From the NCBI GenBank assembly GCA_009741485.1, contig CM019218.1, positions 42,578,681-42,642,680 of the forward strand: a stretch of DNA of 64,000 nt. The letters are read 5' to 3'. The notes beneath the pieces are model-generated. The model saw only the letters and a list, made by a program, of their open reading frames with translations, was not told where the DNA came from and ran no database searches. This document shows positions 48,301 through 61,288 of the stretch, piece by piece (the stretch's first letter is position 1; every line of letters begins with the position of its first letter). A program made the position numbers and the translations under genes. The stretch is from Malurus cyaneus samueli. Taxonomy: Eukaryota > Chordata > Aves > Passeriformes > Maluridae.

Positions 48301-49574
48301 CAAAAAACCAAAACAAACCAAAATGTAGAAGTGTGCTTGTGTAATTCTTAGTTCTCTCATTTTCTGGCTCTCATTTCTCAACAAACAAACACCCTCCCTT
48401 AAGGGATGTAGAGCTGTTCACAAACACAGTTAGGACGAAGCATTTGCAAATACTTCAGGAAAAGAGCACTCCTGCATGGTGCTGATTCTGGTGGTCTCAC
48501 TCTGTGATCCAATACCAGATCTCTTATCACAGTCAAAGTCACCAAAAGCTTTATAATCTCAGAGCACCACACAGCCTTCCTCCCTCCCCACCAATGGCCC
48601 CCTGTATTAATTTAATTTGAATGCCATGCTGGCATTTGTAGAACAGGGCGGCTGCATGGAGGTACAAATTGAACTATTTGGGTAAATGCTTCATGCTGTA
48701 AGCTCAGCTCCAGGAACTGGACACAGAATTATGTTAGAAATAGTCATATTTCCCCCCAGAAGCCAGAGGTGCTCAGACTATTCTGGTGAGCAGCTGAGTT
48801 ATGCTATTTGGTCTCTCAAAGGCAGAGTTGCCTTGAAACACCATGACTGAAAACACTCCTACTTTTGGGGCAAGGACAGAAATAGTGAACTCAGACATGT
48901 GCACGACAGAAGGAATTATGGATTTGCAAATGCAAACACGAGAGTACATAGACTGAATTGATGTGTCATATAATTACAAACTCACTTTCCCTAAACAAAG
49001 TAACTCACCAGCTTGGAAGTACAGCTTGTTGTCATGGAACTTGCTTGATATTTGGTGCTAATAAAAATTGAAGTTTTAAATCTCCCTGTGAAGTCCGTGC
49101 ATTGAAGTTCTTCCCTATTAAACACCTTCTTATTCCTGACTGTGCACCACAGCTGGTTACCCTGACACAAAACAATCTTCATTATCAAAAGGTCCTTTGA
49201 AATAAGTGCTCACAGGTTTTCAAAGAAGAATTATCACAGGAGAAACTGGCACAATTAAAAACTTGCTGCAAATCATACTCTCTTATTTCTGATGGAATCA
49301 AGAGTTAATGCACATTCAGAAATCTATGTGCAGGTGTTCTTCTCCACACCAGAATATTCCAATGCAAGCCATCTTTGCTATGGCTGCCATCTTCCTAGGT
49401 ACAGCAGATTCACTGAGCTACCAAAGGACTGGGAATACTCAGATGATGAACAGCTACAAGGGGTACAGACACTGATTTCTCTTACATCCTCTACATTTCA
49501 GTTCTTCCAGCCTTGCAGGAGATCAATCCAGGGAGAGGTGGTGTTGAATTTATATGTAATTTAAACTACTGAAA

Positions 49575-50885
49575 AATGCTCAGGATGATGAGATACACCT
49601 GCAGATCCTGAGGGAACTGGTGGATGAAGTGGCTGAGCCACTGTCCATATTTGAGAAGTCAGGGCAGTGCAGTCAAGTTCCCACTGACTGAAAAAGGGAG
49701 AACATAACTCCCATTTTTATAAAGGGAAAATTGGGATCCCTGGAGGACTACAGGCCCATCAGTCTCACTGCTCGGCAAAGTCACAGAGCAGATCCTCCTG
49801 GAAAATACACTAAGACACTTGGAAAATAAGGATGTGATTGAGGACAGCTAACACTGCTTCACTAAGGGCAAATCGTGCCTGACAAATCTGGTGGCCTTCT
49901 CTGATGGGGTCACAGAGGTGGATAAGGGAAGAGTGACTGACATAATCCACCTGGATTTGTGCAGAGCTTAACACTGTCCTGCATGACAGCCTTGTCTCTA
50001 AACTGGAGAGATACTGGTTTGATGGATGCACCACTCTGGGGACAAGCAATCAGCTGGATGGTCACTCTCACAGTCCAAGAGGAGACCAGTGACCAGTGTG
50101 TTCCTTGGCAGTCCAGGATGACTTCTGGGATCAGTGCTGTTCAGCATCTATGTCAGCACCATGGGCAGTGGGATGGAGTGACCCTCAGCAAGTCTGCAGA
50201 TGACACTGAGCTGTGCGGTGTGGCCGACACACGGAAGGGCAGGGATGGACAGAGGGACCTGGACAGGCTGGAGACATGAGGCCATGGGAACCCCAGGAAG
50301 ATTGCTTGTCCTACACCCAAGTCAGGGAAATCCCAAGCACACATACAGGCTGGGATACAGGACTGAGAGCAGCCCTGAGGAGGATTTCAGTGCTGGTGAC
50401 AAGAATCTCAACAGGACCTGGCAATGTGCTCTTGTAGCCCAGCAAAGCAGTGGGGCCAGCAGGTCGAGACTGGTGATTCTCCTTTACTCTGGTGAAATCC
50501 CACCTGCACTACTGCACCCAGCTCTGGGACTCCTAACTTAACAACGATGTGGATCTGCTAGAACAGGTCCAGAGAAGGGACACCAAGATGATCAGAGGGC
50601 TGGAGTGCCTCTCCTATAAGGACAGACTGAGAGATTGGGATTGTTCTGGCTGGGGTGAAATAGGTATTAGAAATAAATTCTTGTCTGTGAGGGTGGTGGG
50701 GCACTGGAACAGGCTGCTCAGAGGAGTTACAGATGCCCCATCCCTGGAAGGCCAGGCTGGATGTGACAGTGAGCAACCTGATTGAGTGAAAGGTGTCCCT
50801 GACCCAGGGCTGGGGGCTTGGAACTAAATAATCTATAAGGTCCTTTCCAATCCAAACCATTCTATAGTTTAGCTGTTCTGTCACT
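49575..50885 (+). mobile_element. CR1 LINE, 5'-truncated, sense orientation
   Basis: The 1.3 kb matches the 3' part of an avian CR1, in order. First comes the RT start (a DYRPISLT-like segment near 49750), then a CLTNLVAF-like and GVT segment, then KSADDTELCG (the YADD/FADD-type catalytic region, about 50190-50220). A GNPKHTYRLG segment, MDLLEQVQRRDTKMIRGLE (50549 on) and VRVVGHWNRL follow, then the 3' UTR ending near CCATTCTATAGTTT. Many frameshifts and stops break the ORF, so it is inactive. About 45 residues between the RDW and RNKF segments are missing, an internal deletion. Its 5' end is truncated, as is usual for CR1. The left border is approximate. Confidence 0.92.
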
Positions 50886-52048
50886 GATAAGTGAAGCACA
50901 GTATCCTGCAAGTGAAAAACCTTTCTTAATGTCAGTGTGACTACACACAAGGGTGTTCAGCTACACAGATCCAGTGCTGAACAACTGAGTACCTTGGTGC
51001 CTTATGTGCACAAGCAGCCCTGGTGAAGTATTAAGAGAAACTCAGGATAACACTGCCACTCTCAGTGCTGATGATGCAAGCTTATTTCATTTTCATTTTA
51101 ATTTAGTGAGCTCTCAGTGAAATTAAAGATTCCCTGAGAGCTTTATAGCATGAAGTGAAATGGCAAATTAAATTGAAATTGAGATAATCCCCAGAAATGT
51201 ATACACAACTAAAGCAACTCCAAGTCTAGACACCTTTCAGAGTGGCAAGTTCTTATAAAAATGAGAAAAAGCAATCTCCTATAATTCTCAAGCTTTTCGA
51301 TTTGTCTGAGGACATCCCAGAATGCACCACTATGGTGTGTCTACTCTATCATTGCAGTGGGACTACACAGATCTCTATCAGAGAAGGAAGTACTATTGAA
51401 ATGGGTTATGTGAACCCAGAGCACCTGAGAATTTCACATACAGGAGTTAAAAAAAAAAACTATTTCCTCTGTCTAACTTATTCAGATCACATATCACAAG
51501 CATCAATGTAATTTTCACTTGAGTATTTTCAAATAGCAACATTTGCTCATTTGAAAGCCTAAGCAAGATCTCTGTTCAGGTAGGAAAGTTGCTCAACTCT
51601 GCAATTCTTGTTTTTCAAGTCTGCATAAAACCGTTCCTGCGGCAAAAAATATAATAAATGAAAACCCACAAGGAATCACACTCTGGGTGTACAGATGTAC
51701 ACAGAAGGAATTTAAGCCCCAAGAATGAAAATAGATTTCCCAGCAGGCAAAGTTGAGCTGTAGTTTCAGTTAAGTCTTCAGTGAAATTTCTGAAGCAGAG
51801 AATATGATGATTCCCCAGGGAAACTGCACAACCACAATGCCTAAGCATATTTAAAGATTATCATTCAGGGCTTTTAAATCGAGCTCTGTGTTTCCATTAA
51901 TCCACTGAGCTGCCAGCCCAATCTCACACTGGCAGGCTCACTGCTCTCCAACAATTGAGAGCTTATTAAATATTAAGGTCTTAATCTTAAGTACTTCTGT
52001 TTGACTGAGAAATTCTAAACAGTGCACAGAAGATAAACATTTCCCCAC

Positions 52049-52095
52049 TAATATATATATATATATGCACACATATATATACGTCGAGAGAGAGC
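52049..52095 (+). repeat. AT microsatellite with CACA interruption and GA tail
   Basis: Eight AT units, GCACAC, four more AT units, then ACGTCGAGAGAGAG. A compound repeat likely to be polymorphic. Confidence 0.85.
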
Positions 52096-52449
52096 AGAAT
52101 TACATAAAGGCAGATGTCCTCAAACTAGCAGGAGAATTGTGTAATAGATCCATTCATTTTAAAGCAGCCCACGAATCCCCACAGTCACATTCCCTTCCAG
52201 TTGTCTAGACTCTGCTTTTAGAGGTTTACCTCTGAAGGAAAAAAGCTCACCTCTCTCCTGCCTTGAAATACCAGTTTAGAAAGATGCTCACAGTGGGATT
52301 CCCACTACTCTAATAATGCTACACTATAGGTAAAAAGACAGACAAACAGTTGGTTAAAGGTAACAGGACCAGCAGCATGTCTGGTGCTTGATCCCTCCGA
52401 CTTTCCATTCATTATTTGAAAAAGCATTCAGCTAAGATGGCTTTTGCAT

Positions 52450-52462
52450 AAAAAAAAAAAAA
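52450..52462 (+). repeat. A run of 13 bases
   Basis: A homopolymer with no associated element. Confidence 0.8.
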
Positions 52463-52537
52463 TAGGCTAAAATGCGTGAGTGGGATTTGTATCCAGTAGA
52501 AGATTTTCTGAAAAGTAATTTTCTACCTAGCAGGGAC

Positions 52538-52576
52538 AGGATCACTTTAGATCCAGAAGGATCACTTTAGATCCAG
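52538..52576 (+). repeat. Perfect 20-bp tandem duplication
   Basis: AGGATCACTTTAGATCCAGA (52538-52557) is followed at once by a second copy that is identical over 19 bases (52558-52576). The unit is not a known microsatellite. The perfect match points to a recent duplication. Confidence 0.9.
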
Positions 52577-54229
52577 CACAACTTGGGGTGGCATGGGAGA
52601 AACCAGGAAAACTTTTAATTGAGATTTTTAGATTTTCATACTGTTAGGGCTCTCCACTAGATCCAACAGTAAAACAGGCAGTGACAGAAAATGGTCAGCA
52701 GCAAATGAGGATCCTATTTCAGGACCTCTCTTCTGGAAAGGGGCCAGGGAAAACCCACAGGGTGCTGAAATCCCATTTGCCTCTTCCACAGATCTGTAGC
52801 CAAGCAGTCCTGCAGCCCCCTGAAGCAGCCCTGTGAGATCACATAGAGTGTGGCTTTGTTACACTGTGGAAACAATGCCTCCCCAGATTACAGAACTCTT
52901 ATGTCTTCTTTCTCTGCACCCTTCTCTTCAGCCTAAGGTTCCCACTGGAACCAGATCTGCTCCTCTCTTCACAGCATCACCATTCCCCTGAGGGCTGGCA
53001 CACTGAAACCTCTCTGTCAGGAATCAGAGCCACATCAGCTTCTCTACAAGCAAACTTTCATTGCCCTTTCTAGACAAGCTCAGATATCAAACAATGGTCA
53101 GATAGGCATTACACCACAGGAGTAAAATGTGGATCAAAATGAAAGAAATAAGGAGCTCTAAGTCTGTGTGTACATGCAAACCTAGAGGTGAATCAAGATC
53201 AGAATATTGGAATTGCTGAGGTAAAAACAACAAAGCAAAACACCAAGCAGCTGCCAGAGGCTCTTTGAGCAGGACTATGCCAGGGACCTCAGCATGGGCT
53301 GGAGGATACCCTGTCCAGGGGACACCACTCTGACACGGGTAGCACGTGGGCATTGTCATTCCCATTACACTATTCATGTATGGGCCCAAGAGAGTAGTTG
53401 GAAAACCAATATACTCACAATAATTTTCCATTATTTCGCCAGACCTCAAAATACAAAGTTACCATTTGGATGCATTTTGGCCAGAGGTTTAGCTGAGACT
53501 CAGCCTCATCTCATCTACAGTGCAATCAGTATGGGACAAAGTACTTTCAATTCCTGTTTGATGACCATAAATAACATTTCAGAAAAGCAATTTCTGTGGT
53601 TAGTGCAATAAAGTAAGGAGGTACTGAGGGCTAGCAAACACATAAGGTATCAACCCCCTTGGAAGAGATAACACAGCGTGCAGAATTATGCAAGTAGTTT
53701 TGTACTGCAAGTCAATCCCTTTATTAAAAGGGGATTACAACCATCACAGCATTTGGTGTCATTTACACAGGCACAGCCCATGTATTAACTCCTGTATAAA
53801 ACTCAATTCAGTGATGTGCTCCTGCAGTCTGCATGTCCTGGCCCTGTCTCCCATTCCATCTCCCCTAAGCTTTTTACCTACAAGAAAGTCAGTAGCTCAG
53901 ATTTAAATTTCTAAAGGAATGGGGGTTTAGCATTTACCCAGAACTCTGTGAATGTTTGTCCTTCTCCCACTAGTGGCCCATAGGGCCAGAAAAATGGTAA
54001 GGTCTGCAGTGAGACAAAGTTTAAAATAAATAAATAATATTCAAACTCATTTTTAAGACCTACAGGCCAGTCCCTGAAACAACTAGAGATTTGATAATAA
54101 AATGTTCTTCCATTTATCATGGGATTTTTTTTGTGTCAACTACTTTTGTTTGATTGTGCTCTATTCCATACTTAATCACCTATTTTATAAGGACAGTCTT
54201 TAGAAATACTGACTATACACGCTTACAAA

Positions 54230-54247
54230 TTTTTTTTTTTTTTTTTT
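54230..54247 (+). repeat. T run of 18 bases
   Basis: A homopolymer. No reversed retro-copy recognised next to it. Confidence 0.88.
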
Positions 54248-54652
54248 ATGGAAAAGTAACAAAACCAAAACACAGATCATTTTAATGGACAAAACACTTG
54301 AGGTCCAAAATAGCTTGTGAAAAATAATGTGTTAGGTAAGCACAGGAAGGGATTATTCTGATAATCTGCAGAACAATCCATGACTCATTAAATAAAAATA
54401 AGCTTTTCAGCTCCTTTCTAAATAAATTCTTTTATAATCTTGCCTCTTCATGGGTAAGGCAAGTTTGCCTTGCCATAAATTCTATTCCACAATAATGGGA
54501 AAAGATTGAGACATTTATCAGGTAATGTTGAAGCTGCACTAAACATCCTTCCTCAGCGTGATGCACATTTGATGGGCCACTAATGGAATCCTTTCAGCTG
54601 AGCATCACAGGTTTTACTGTCTGGCACAAAGCAAAGTTTCAGCCTAAAGCAC

Positions 54653-54674
54653 TATATATATATAGAGAGAGAGA
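54653..54674 (+). repeat. TA/GA compound microsatellite
   Basis: Six TA units followed by GA units, similar in type to the one at 52049. Confidence 0.85.
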
Positions 54675-55415
54675 TACTTTGAGGGCTTACCAGGTGCTGC
54701 TGCTTTCAGTGCTGCATTTCCAGACCACTCCAGTACAATCAGAAATTCAAACCCTTTTTCATGTGCAGTGAATCAAGCTGTTCTCCTCCTGCTCTGTTAG
54801 TGGCTGCAGTCAGTTTCAGTAACATCTCCCCATTGCCATGAAGAAAATGCCCAAATTTAACTGCCTGACACCTGCACTGTAGAATGCCTCACACTAAGCA
54901 AAGCTTTCATTATTTTGGGGTTGCCCTGAAATTAGAAGTAAATTCTTTCAGATACTACTATTTACTTTCAGAAAAGCCCCAAGTGAATTATTTAATGCTG
55001 CCTGGGCAAATAACCTTAAAACCCTTTTTATTACAAAAACAGCATTGTCAATAAAAACTGGCTAAACTACACAACTTCATGGCATAGCTCTATTCTCAGA
55101 TTTGTTCTCCTTTTCATTGTGCAGAACCAACATCTACTCTCCTGTTCCAAATAATGGTTTTTAGCTTCTTGCAGGATGGGAAAGGCATTATTAGTTTTTT
55201 GATTCCTCCTATTCTTACTGAGTCAACACAAGATGAAGCAGAATTATGTTTTCATTTGAGATTCATCAAAATTCTGTTTTAATTATAAACAAAAATCCTG
55301 GAAAACAAATGGGCTCCCAGACAGGTAAGTCAGTGGCAAAATGGGCCTGTGGATTTTTTAAGCAGCAATGGTCCCTGAACACCAATAGCGCTTGAATGTC
55401 AGAGAAGGGGGAGAG

Positions 55416-55442
55416 AAAAAAAAAAAAAAAAAAAAAAAAAAA
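55416..55442 (+). repeat. A run of 27 bases
   Basis: The longest homopolymer in the window. It directly follows a GGGGGAGAG purine stretch. No retro-copy recognised upstream. Confidence 0.92.
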
Positions 55443-58400
55443 GCAGTTTCCTCTTAGACAAAGAAAACAGTTTAGAAATGAAAGCTTGACCAGCAGTTTC
55501 ACTCAGACATTTGACAAACAGAGACTGAAGTCAGTCTCAAAAGAGAAAAGTACATCCCCTGAAGCACACACACAAGCAAGATTAAAAACCACAAAGTTAG
55601 CCTTGCAAACATGATCCACTACAGATCCTGTTCCTTTTTGTCTTTTCAGCTTGCCCAGGCAACATGTAGAAAAAGCTGGAAGTGCCAAGATGCTAGGAAA
55701 AACATTCAAATATTGGGGGGATTGGGATGGAGAGAAAATACCACAGAGGAGTAACAATTCACCTTATGACAGGAGGACTAACACACCTTTATGCTCCCTT
55801 TGAAGTGTATAATCAGTGACATTATGACTAGGAAAATATTCAGGCCTTTTAAAGATCCAGCTGCTCTGTGGCTCTATGACTTATTGCAGTAGTTATTTCC
55901 TCCACCTGACTGCATGCTGTACAAATTACTATTTCCATTTATGCTAACAGCTTGTCTCCATATCTACAAGCAAAGCCATTTTTCCTCAGTGTGTGGTGGT
56001 GAGGGGAAGGACTCAGCAGTTCTCAGAGCCACACAGAATAGCAGCGTGCTCTGTTCACTCTGACATGCACACAACCCCATCTTGCAGCCAACGGATTATT
56101 CTGCAGTGAGTTTTTGGAGAAGACCCTCACAGTGGCTGTGTGCTCTTTGGAACACTGTCCACTGTACCTTTTTTCCAGTGCAGTTACCCCTAACAACAAA
56201 GGGCTCAAGAAGGAGAAGGCTTCTCATATAACTCTGATGAATTCTCCTCATATCCACGATGAGTTTAATACTGCACACGCTTAAAGCTCAAATTATACAC
56301 TAATATGTGTACCTGGGAAGGCAATGAGTATTTACAATATTCATGTTGTCACCTGCAAAATTCACTGAACAACTTCAGTGCTCTGTCAAAAAGCCGGGAG
56401 AAGCCATCAGAAAAGTAAGCTCAGTTTTGACAAATATCTATGCCAAGGACAGAGCACAGCCTGCCAAAATATTTCATAGTTCTAGGCTCCAAGACAGGCA
56501 GTGCTCAGAAATACACAGGGATCATCTTGGAACACATGGGTTTGGGTTTCATTTTGCTAAGTCTATCTCTCTGTGGGTCCCACAAAAAGGAGAAAAGGAG
56601 AAAGTGCATTTTTTCTGAAAGCAATTCTTTTGTCCCATTCCCCTACTCTCATCCTCTTCAAGAAGCCACAAACATTTTCTCTACTCTGCCCTGCCCACCA
56701 CCTTAAGAGACATGGGCAGATAAGCTCAATTGTTGCAGCCAAGGGAAGAAGATGAAATCTGAACACAGAACTTGCTCAGAAGTCAGTCAATATTGGACAA
56801 AACAGGAAAGTTTTCATTCTGGGGATGATGCTTTTCTCCCTGCCATTTTATATATTTAACTCTGGTTCAGTTAAAAAAGAGTAATCATTCCCTCTTGTAT
56901 CAAAAGCATTAATTCCAAATCTTAAAGCAAATGTTAAAGGTACAATTTAACCCTCAGTGCTTTAAAATAGTCAATAAACTGCTAAGCCAGGCTTTGAAGA
57001 CATGAGCTCAGCCAATCTCCTGTGTACAATTGCATCCTCATGTCAACCCCAATTTCAGGGCTGATATGAATGAAGAAAGGAGGAATTAGATGGAGTTTAA
57101 AATCCTGACCCACTGTTTGACTCAGAAAATCCATCTAAAACATTTCCCAGCTAACAGCAAATGCAATTTAACTTTAACAGAAAGTTCTGAGCTAAAAAGC
57201 AGAAGCAAGATGCAAAGGCCTCATAGAGCAGACAACAATTTAGTGCTGCGATTCTAAAAGCACCATTAAATAAAACACCTTCTAGTATTAATTCCAGCTA
57301 ATTATATCAGCAATATATACTGACTCAAAAAACCAAGAAGGACTCATTTTTAAGTTGGATCTACAACTGCAAATCATGATGCATTATATTTGTAAAGGGA
57401 GTGCTTGTCATTGAAGTGGTCTGCATTAAATATGCCAAACACTTCCACATGGTTCCTCAGTAGCTCCAGTTCTAGTGCAAAACAAAGCCACTTTGATTAG
57501 CCAGGCTGATCAGTTGTTTCAATGGGAGCAAAATGAAAAAGATTTTTAGCATTAGGACATGAAACAGAAGAGCAAAAATAACACAATCACTTGTTTTACA
57601 CAAAAGCTCCCAGCGGAGCAACTGAAAGAGCACCTATAAACTAGGGGGAAAATCAGCCCAGAGGTGGCTGCCAGGAGCAGAGCTGAACTTTGCCACCCTA
57701 CATCCCACAATATCACTCTAATAACTATAGGGATTAGGGAGTCAGCTTTACAAATGACATAAATTACTCTCTCCTCCTTTCTCTCTCATTGTGGTCACAC
57801 AACACTCCCAACACTTCCACAGCATAACAATACTGATTTGGCAACTGTTGCCTTTATCTACTCATGATACACACACGTCTGCTCACAGAATTTGTTCTGT
57901 CCAGCCCCCAGAGGAGCAAAGGAAAACACAAAAAGATTGCAAAACCTGTAATAACAGCCAAATCATCTATCGCAAATTTTCAGCCACTCATGGCTTGAAA
58001 AATCAGAGAAGAAACCACAAAGATTGGTCGATAATGGCCACACACAATCCTAAAGAATTACCTACATTGGGCAGTAATTCTGCCTATTAGCTATTTTTGG
58101 AAGCAAAGACAGCACATGGTGGAGGGCTCACCACGAGGCACTGGAAAATGTCTGGAATATATTGGAAGTCTTACCTAGACCATTCCTAAATGAGATTGTA
58201 AGGAAGAATAGAAAAGTAATGCTTAGTGAAAACTACCAATGCTTGTAAGGGTGTTTTTAGCTGCTTTAACACTTGCAAACGTATGTAATAAATAAAGGAA
58301 AATAAAATTCAGTATTACCTTTTGCAGTGAGATGAGCAGCAGAGGTAACCATAATGTGCAGACTTTACATATTGGAGGAAGCTGTTGAAACCCCATAATC

Positions 58401-61273
58401 TTCTACTCCAGCCACACTAACTTTTGAGAAAGATGAAGCAAATCACTCAAATCCTTGCTGCAGCCACACACAGAACCTATGCTACTAACCTACACTAAAC
58501 CTTTCCACAAGTGCTCTCAAAAAATCAGCTGGGCAAGGTAATAAATGCCCTGTGATTAAATTGCTTCCACCTGGGCAGCCAGCTGAAAATTCCTACACAC
58601 AGGGGCAGGGTTTTAGTTCATGTTCTGCCTTCCCACACTAGACAAATGTTAAATTTTACCTTATTTGAACTCCACACAATGGATGGAATAAAATATGATA
58701 ATCTATGTGCCACATGAAGGCAACTCAGAAGTGCCCATCTGCTTTGCTCTCAGCACTTAAGTGGAGAGAAAGTTCTAACATGCTGGAAGTCAGAGTGAGA
58801 GCTTATTTCATTAAGAGTTTGTATGAATTTTTTTCATTTGTTTCTAGGAAAAACAGAAGTTTTTCTACAGTAATTTTACTAAAATAATTGTAAGTTACAT
58901 TGTAACCAATTAAACACTGAAATATATCCAGAAAAAATTAATTAAGTAGGAATGTAAAACAGTTTTGTCTTAGATTCCATTCATCTGCATTTTTTTCCAA
59001 AATAACATTTTGTTATAATATTCTTGTTCCAACAGAACACATTTTAAAACATATTTTGCTTTTAATTTCATATACTAACAAAATAAGTGATGGTATTTAT
59101 TTTTGCAACTGTTTGAATAAGTAGCATTAATCAAGTTCTATTCCAGTTATTTTTTTCATATTAAGTTGGGTTTCTCCTAGAGATGATAGATTTTTCCCCA
59201 ACACAGATTATCAAAGTGATTGCCTGGCAGACTACAAAACACCAATTCAGGCTTACTTAATTTGCACTTATTACATATAAAAGCGATCACTGAAGGAATA
59301 TTATTTTCAGGAAATAGCTGTATACAACCTCTTCAAGCTGCAGAGATAGAATCCATCTGCTTTGTGCTGCCATTTGTTTAACTGAAGTCACAGAGCTGTG
59401 CTGAGTATTAATCAAAACAGTAAACTTCAAAAGACATGTCCCAAATTCAGGAGAGTCAGTAATTACAGTTTCTGTGAACATCCATTTGCTTTGCAGCCTC
59501 CACGGATGAACATGCACAAACAGCTCCCCCACCCTTACAAATAATTACCCCTGGTAGCTCACAGTAGAAACAGAAAAGGCATTTTTTATTTTTTCTCAAG
59601 TCCATAAACACTAAATTGTTACAACTCATTGAACAATTCTTTATAACTAAGAAGTGGTTAAAGAACCTGTTTTACTATTGTCATCCTCTGGTCTACCTTA
59701 CCACCTTACCTCTTCTCTTTCTCTCCCAACTTTCTTACCTGGAAGCCACACTTGGTTCTGCAGTTTCATATTATATATGATAAAAAAGGGAATTATATAA
59801 CATGAAATACTATAGCAACTTTTCTTGAAGAAGTAGCATCTCACAATGAGACAAGCTAAACAATTTATTTTCCATAATTCTCTGTTACATTTGCTTCTCA
59901 TTACAAAGACTCTATGGCAGCTCAACTTTTCTGGATACACTTACCACAAGAGATTATGATGGGATGCTGTTATCCCAAAAAAATGGATCCATGTGGTGCT
60001 ACAAGCAGCCAGGTAAATCTTCTTTTCTGTTTTGATAAGATCCTTAATTGCATACAGATACAACCCACTACTCTTGATATCTATTAAAATGTGTGTGATG
60101 ATAATTGACCAAAAAAAAACCCCAGCCTCATATTGAAAGCATCTGGAGCAGAATCAGCTGCAATTTCTCTTTTACAGTGAATGCAATAAAAACTGTGCAG
60201 AAATATTTATTTATCTTAATCCTGTGTAAATCTAACCCAAAAAAGTAAATCATCCAGAAACACAAAAGCAAAGGTCAGTTGGAAAAAAGCTCCATTTGGC
60301 ATCAGATCAAAGATACCTTCACATTCATAGTGCTTGAGATCTTATACAAATACAAGGAAACTTCCTGTAACAGAGACAGATTATAGAGCACACTTTTTTT
60401 TTAAAGGTACCTTGGAAAACTTAATATACTGTGTTCCAATAAACACACTTCCATTTCATTGCTTGCTATACTAGGTGTAAGCTGTTTTCATAGAAATACT
60501 AAATATTTCTCCCTAGTCCAGTCAAACCCTTGATCTTTTATGTCCAGTAGATTTGGCCTTGCCCTGCCAAGTACCTCATTTTATGAATACTTGCTTTTTT
60601 ATTGAGGAATAAATAATGAAGTGCCACTTCAGCATTCCCTCCCACCTTCTGCCCCTCACACAGTTTTCCCCATTCGTCATAAAGAGATGCTCTGCAGGAT
60701 GCCCTTTCATACCAGCATCTCTCTCCTGTGTCACCTCTTCAAATATGTGTTGAGGTGCAAACCTCAGAAGAGAGCTGTTTTCATTGTGGCTCACAGACTT
60801 CTCAATTCTGTTATTTAATACAAGACAACCTGACACACCCACGCATGGAGAAATTAGGGAAATGCAAGACCAACCCATCAGAAGCTGTTCTGCATTTATT
60901 CTAGAGCTCTCATGCCTTCCAACACTCATTTCTTATTTGTTCCTTTTTATTTTCTAACAGCGAATATCACAATAAAGAATAATGACAACTTTCTTTCTTT
61001 TATAACATTATTTTCAAAGCAACAAACATGTTTTGCCTTGAGAGACAAAAGGTAACATTCTTGGCCTCAAGCACCAATATACCATGGACGGCTCAAAATC
61101 CTATCTGGTATTTCTTACCTATTATTTATTTTTCATGATACAGCAAGGGTTAGTTTCATCTTTTTGAAACAAAGGTTTTTGTTCTACCTCTAAGGATGGA
61201 AAAGACATTTCCTTCTAACATCACTGTAGTCAGAGACAAACAGGAATCATGAACTTCATAAAAATCATCATAG

Positions 61274-61288
61274 AAAAAAAAAAAAAAA
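61274..61288 (+). repeat. A run of 15 bases
   Basis: A homopolymer with no associated element. Confidence 0.85.

Larger units (their letters stand above)
41031..49574. other. Intergenic stretch between TSPAN4 and CHID1 (left part)
   Basis: No gene recognised on either strand. The + strand is A-rich, with several A-rich tracts. The longest open frame, 43243-43710 (155 codons, +), ends in Lys/Gln/Thr codons produced by an A-rich simple sequence and shows no domain. Parts may be a long TSPAN4 3' UTR (see the signal at 43151). Confidence 0.5.

Noticed and set aside
53087..53449. 120-codon open frame on the - strand
   Set aside because: No similarity to any family I know, no splice sites in context, and an overlapping open frame on the other strand.
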